The notes beneath the pieces are model-generated. The model worked only from the letters and a program-made list of their open reading frames with translations. It was not told the DNA's origin and ran no database searches. This document shows positions 63,379-64,000 of a stretch of 64,000 bases of DNA, in pieces. Source of the stretch: Annona cherimola (Eukaryota; Streptophyta; Magnoliopsida; Magnoliales; Annonaceae). Positions within the stretch are counted from its first letter, which is position 1; every line of letters starts with the position of its first letter. The translations under genes were made by a program, and so were the position numbers. The stretch covers positions 1,743,501-1,807,500 of the forward strand of contig CM059974.1 of NCBI GenBank assembly GCA_030490835.1, written 5' to 3'.

Positions 63379-63656
63379 CGGTATTTGAAAAGTGATAAAA
63401 TTTTTGATAAAAAGTTTTTATTATAAAAATTATTAAAATTGGAGAAAATGATGTGATATGATATAGGTAATAATGAAAAGTAAAGATAATAAAGTTAAAA
63501 TATATAGTTTAGATATATGGGTAGTTGTGTAGAAATGATTGAAAATAGGATAGTTGTATAGGAAAAAATAATTAAAAAATAGTGTAATTGTATAGAGTGA
63601 AAAGATTTAAATTGAAAAGGTAGGCTAAAAATTTTTCAAGGTAAATAAGCACACCT
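63379..63656 (-). repeat. Tourist-like MITE, family A copy 12
   Basis: Begins GGTATTTGAAAAGTG and ends AATAAGCACACCT followed by TTA. The interior GATGTGATATGATATAGGTA matches the family. Confidence 0.7.
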
Positions 63657-64000
63657 TTAGTACTTAAAGTATAAATGTTACCGCTTGGATGACTAAGTAA
63701 TTGATGTGTGTAACATGTATGTGGGTTGGAAGTACATATTTTGAAGTTGGGTTGAGAAATTTGTGACCTTTATCCCTTCCATTTGAATATAATTCTATGT
63801 AAATAATAAAGGCATCTAATACTAATAATTTAATTAAATTTAAAATATTAAATTTATAAATATTCTTGATTAAAATGTTGATCCCGTTATTGATAAATAT
63901 GTATAATTTGTAAAATAAATATCAAGAAAAATATTAAATCTTTATAAGTTATAAATGGATTTTATAGGTTAATGGTGAAACAGGTTGAATCATATAAATA
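63657..64000. other. AT-rich end of window
   Basis: The last 60 bases (AAATGGATTTTATAGGTTAA) look like the subterminal part of another hAT-like copy cut by the window edge. No gene. Confidence 0.35.

Overview
This is a nuclear, AT-rich, repeat-dense stretch of a flowering-plant genome. The evidence is four intron-containing or plant-specific genes with canonical GT..AG introns, a plant LTR retrotransposon, and a very high load of small DNA transposons. I cannot name the species. There are no operons, ribosome binding sites or CRISPR arrays.

Four protein-coding genes are supported. (1) 995-6523, + strand: the last 11 exons (about 480 residues) of a callose synthase closest to the GSL10/CALS9 type; its 5' part lies outside the window. 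(2) 25168-26218, + strand: a complete two-coding-exon mitochondrial carrier of the BOU (A BOUT DE SOUFFLE) type, with an upstream 5'UTR intron. (3) 36615 down to 28747, - strand: a complete 19-exon alpha (regulatory) subunit of pyrophosphate-dependent phosphofructokinase, 615 residues. Genes 2 and 3 converge. (4) 47930 down to 47298, - strand: an intronless PYR/PYL abscisic-acid receptor of the PYR1/PYL1 (dimeric) subfamily, 210 residues. They act in unrelated processes (cell wall callose, mitochondrial metabolite transport, cytosolic glycolysis, ABA signalling); I see no functional cluster.

The rest is transposon territory. A 6.9-kb LTR element (12466-19413) has two LTRs and a gag-like reading frame but no protease, reverse transcriptase or integrase, so it looks like a non-autonomous TR-GAG element. 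One Tourist-like MITE family has about a dozen copies (family A), including one copy inserted in another. A hAT-like element with perfect 12-bp terminal inverted repeats and a perfect 8-bp target duplication (7147-8265) has three decayed relatives. Elements flanked by (TA)n/(GA)n microsatellites resemble the microsatellite-targeting Micron type of rice. Several further long fold-back elements are present.

Layout: 1-6.5 kb callose synthase; 6.5-12.5 kb hAT, MITE and nested fold-back elements; 12.5-19.4 kb TR-GAG element; 19.4-23.4 kb MITE and hAT remnants; 23.4-26.4 kb BOU; 26.4-28.7 kb nested palindromic elements; 28.7-36.8 kb PFP alpha; 36.8-47.2 kb AT-rich intergenic DNA; 47.2-48.1 kb PYL1-like gene; 48.1-64 kb intergenic DNA with more MITEs and no gene I can support. 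Exon coordinates were assigned by reading splice sites and frame by eye and comparing with remembered family sequence; no alignment was run.
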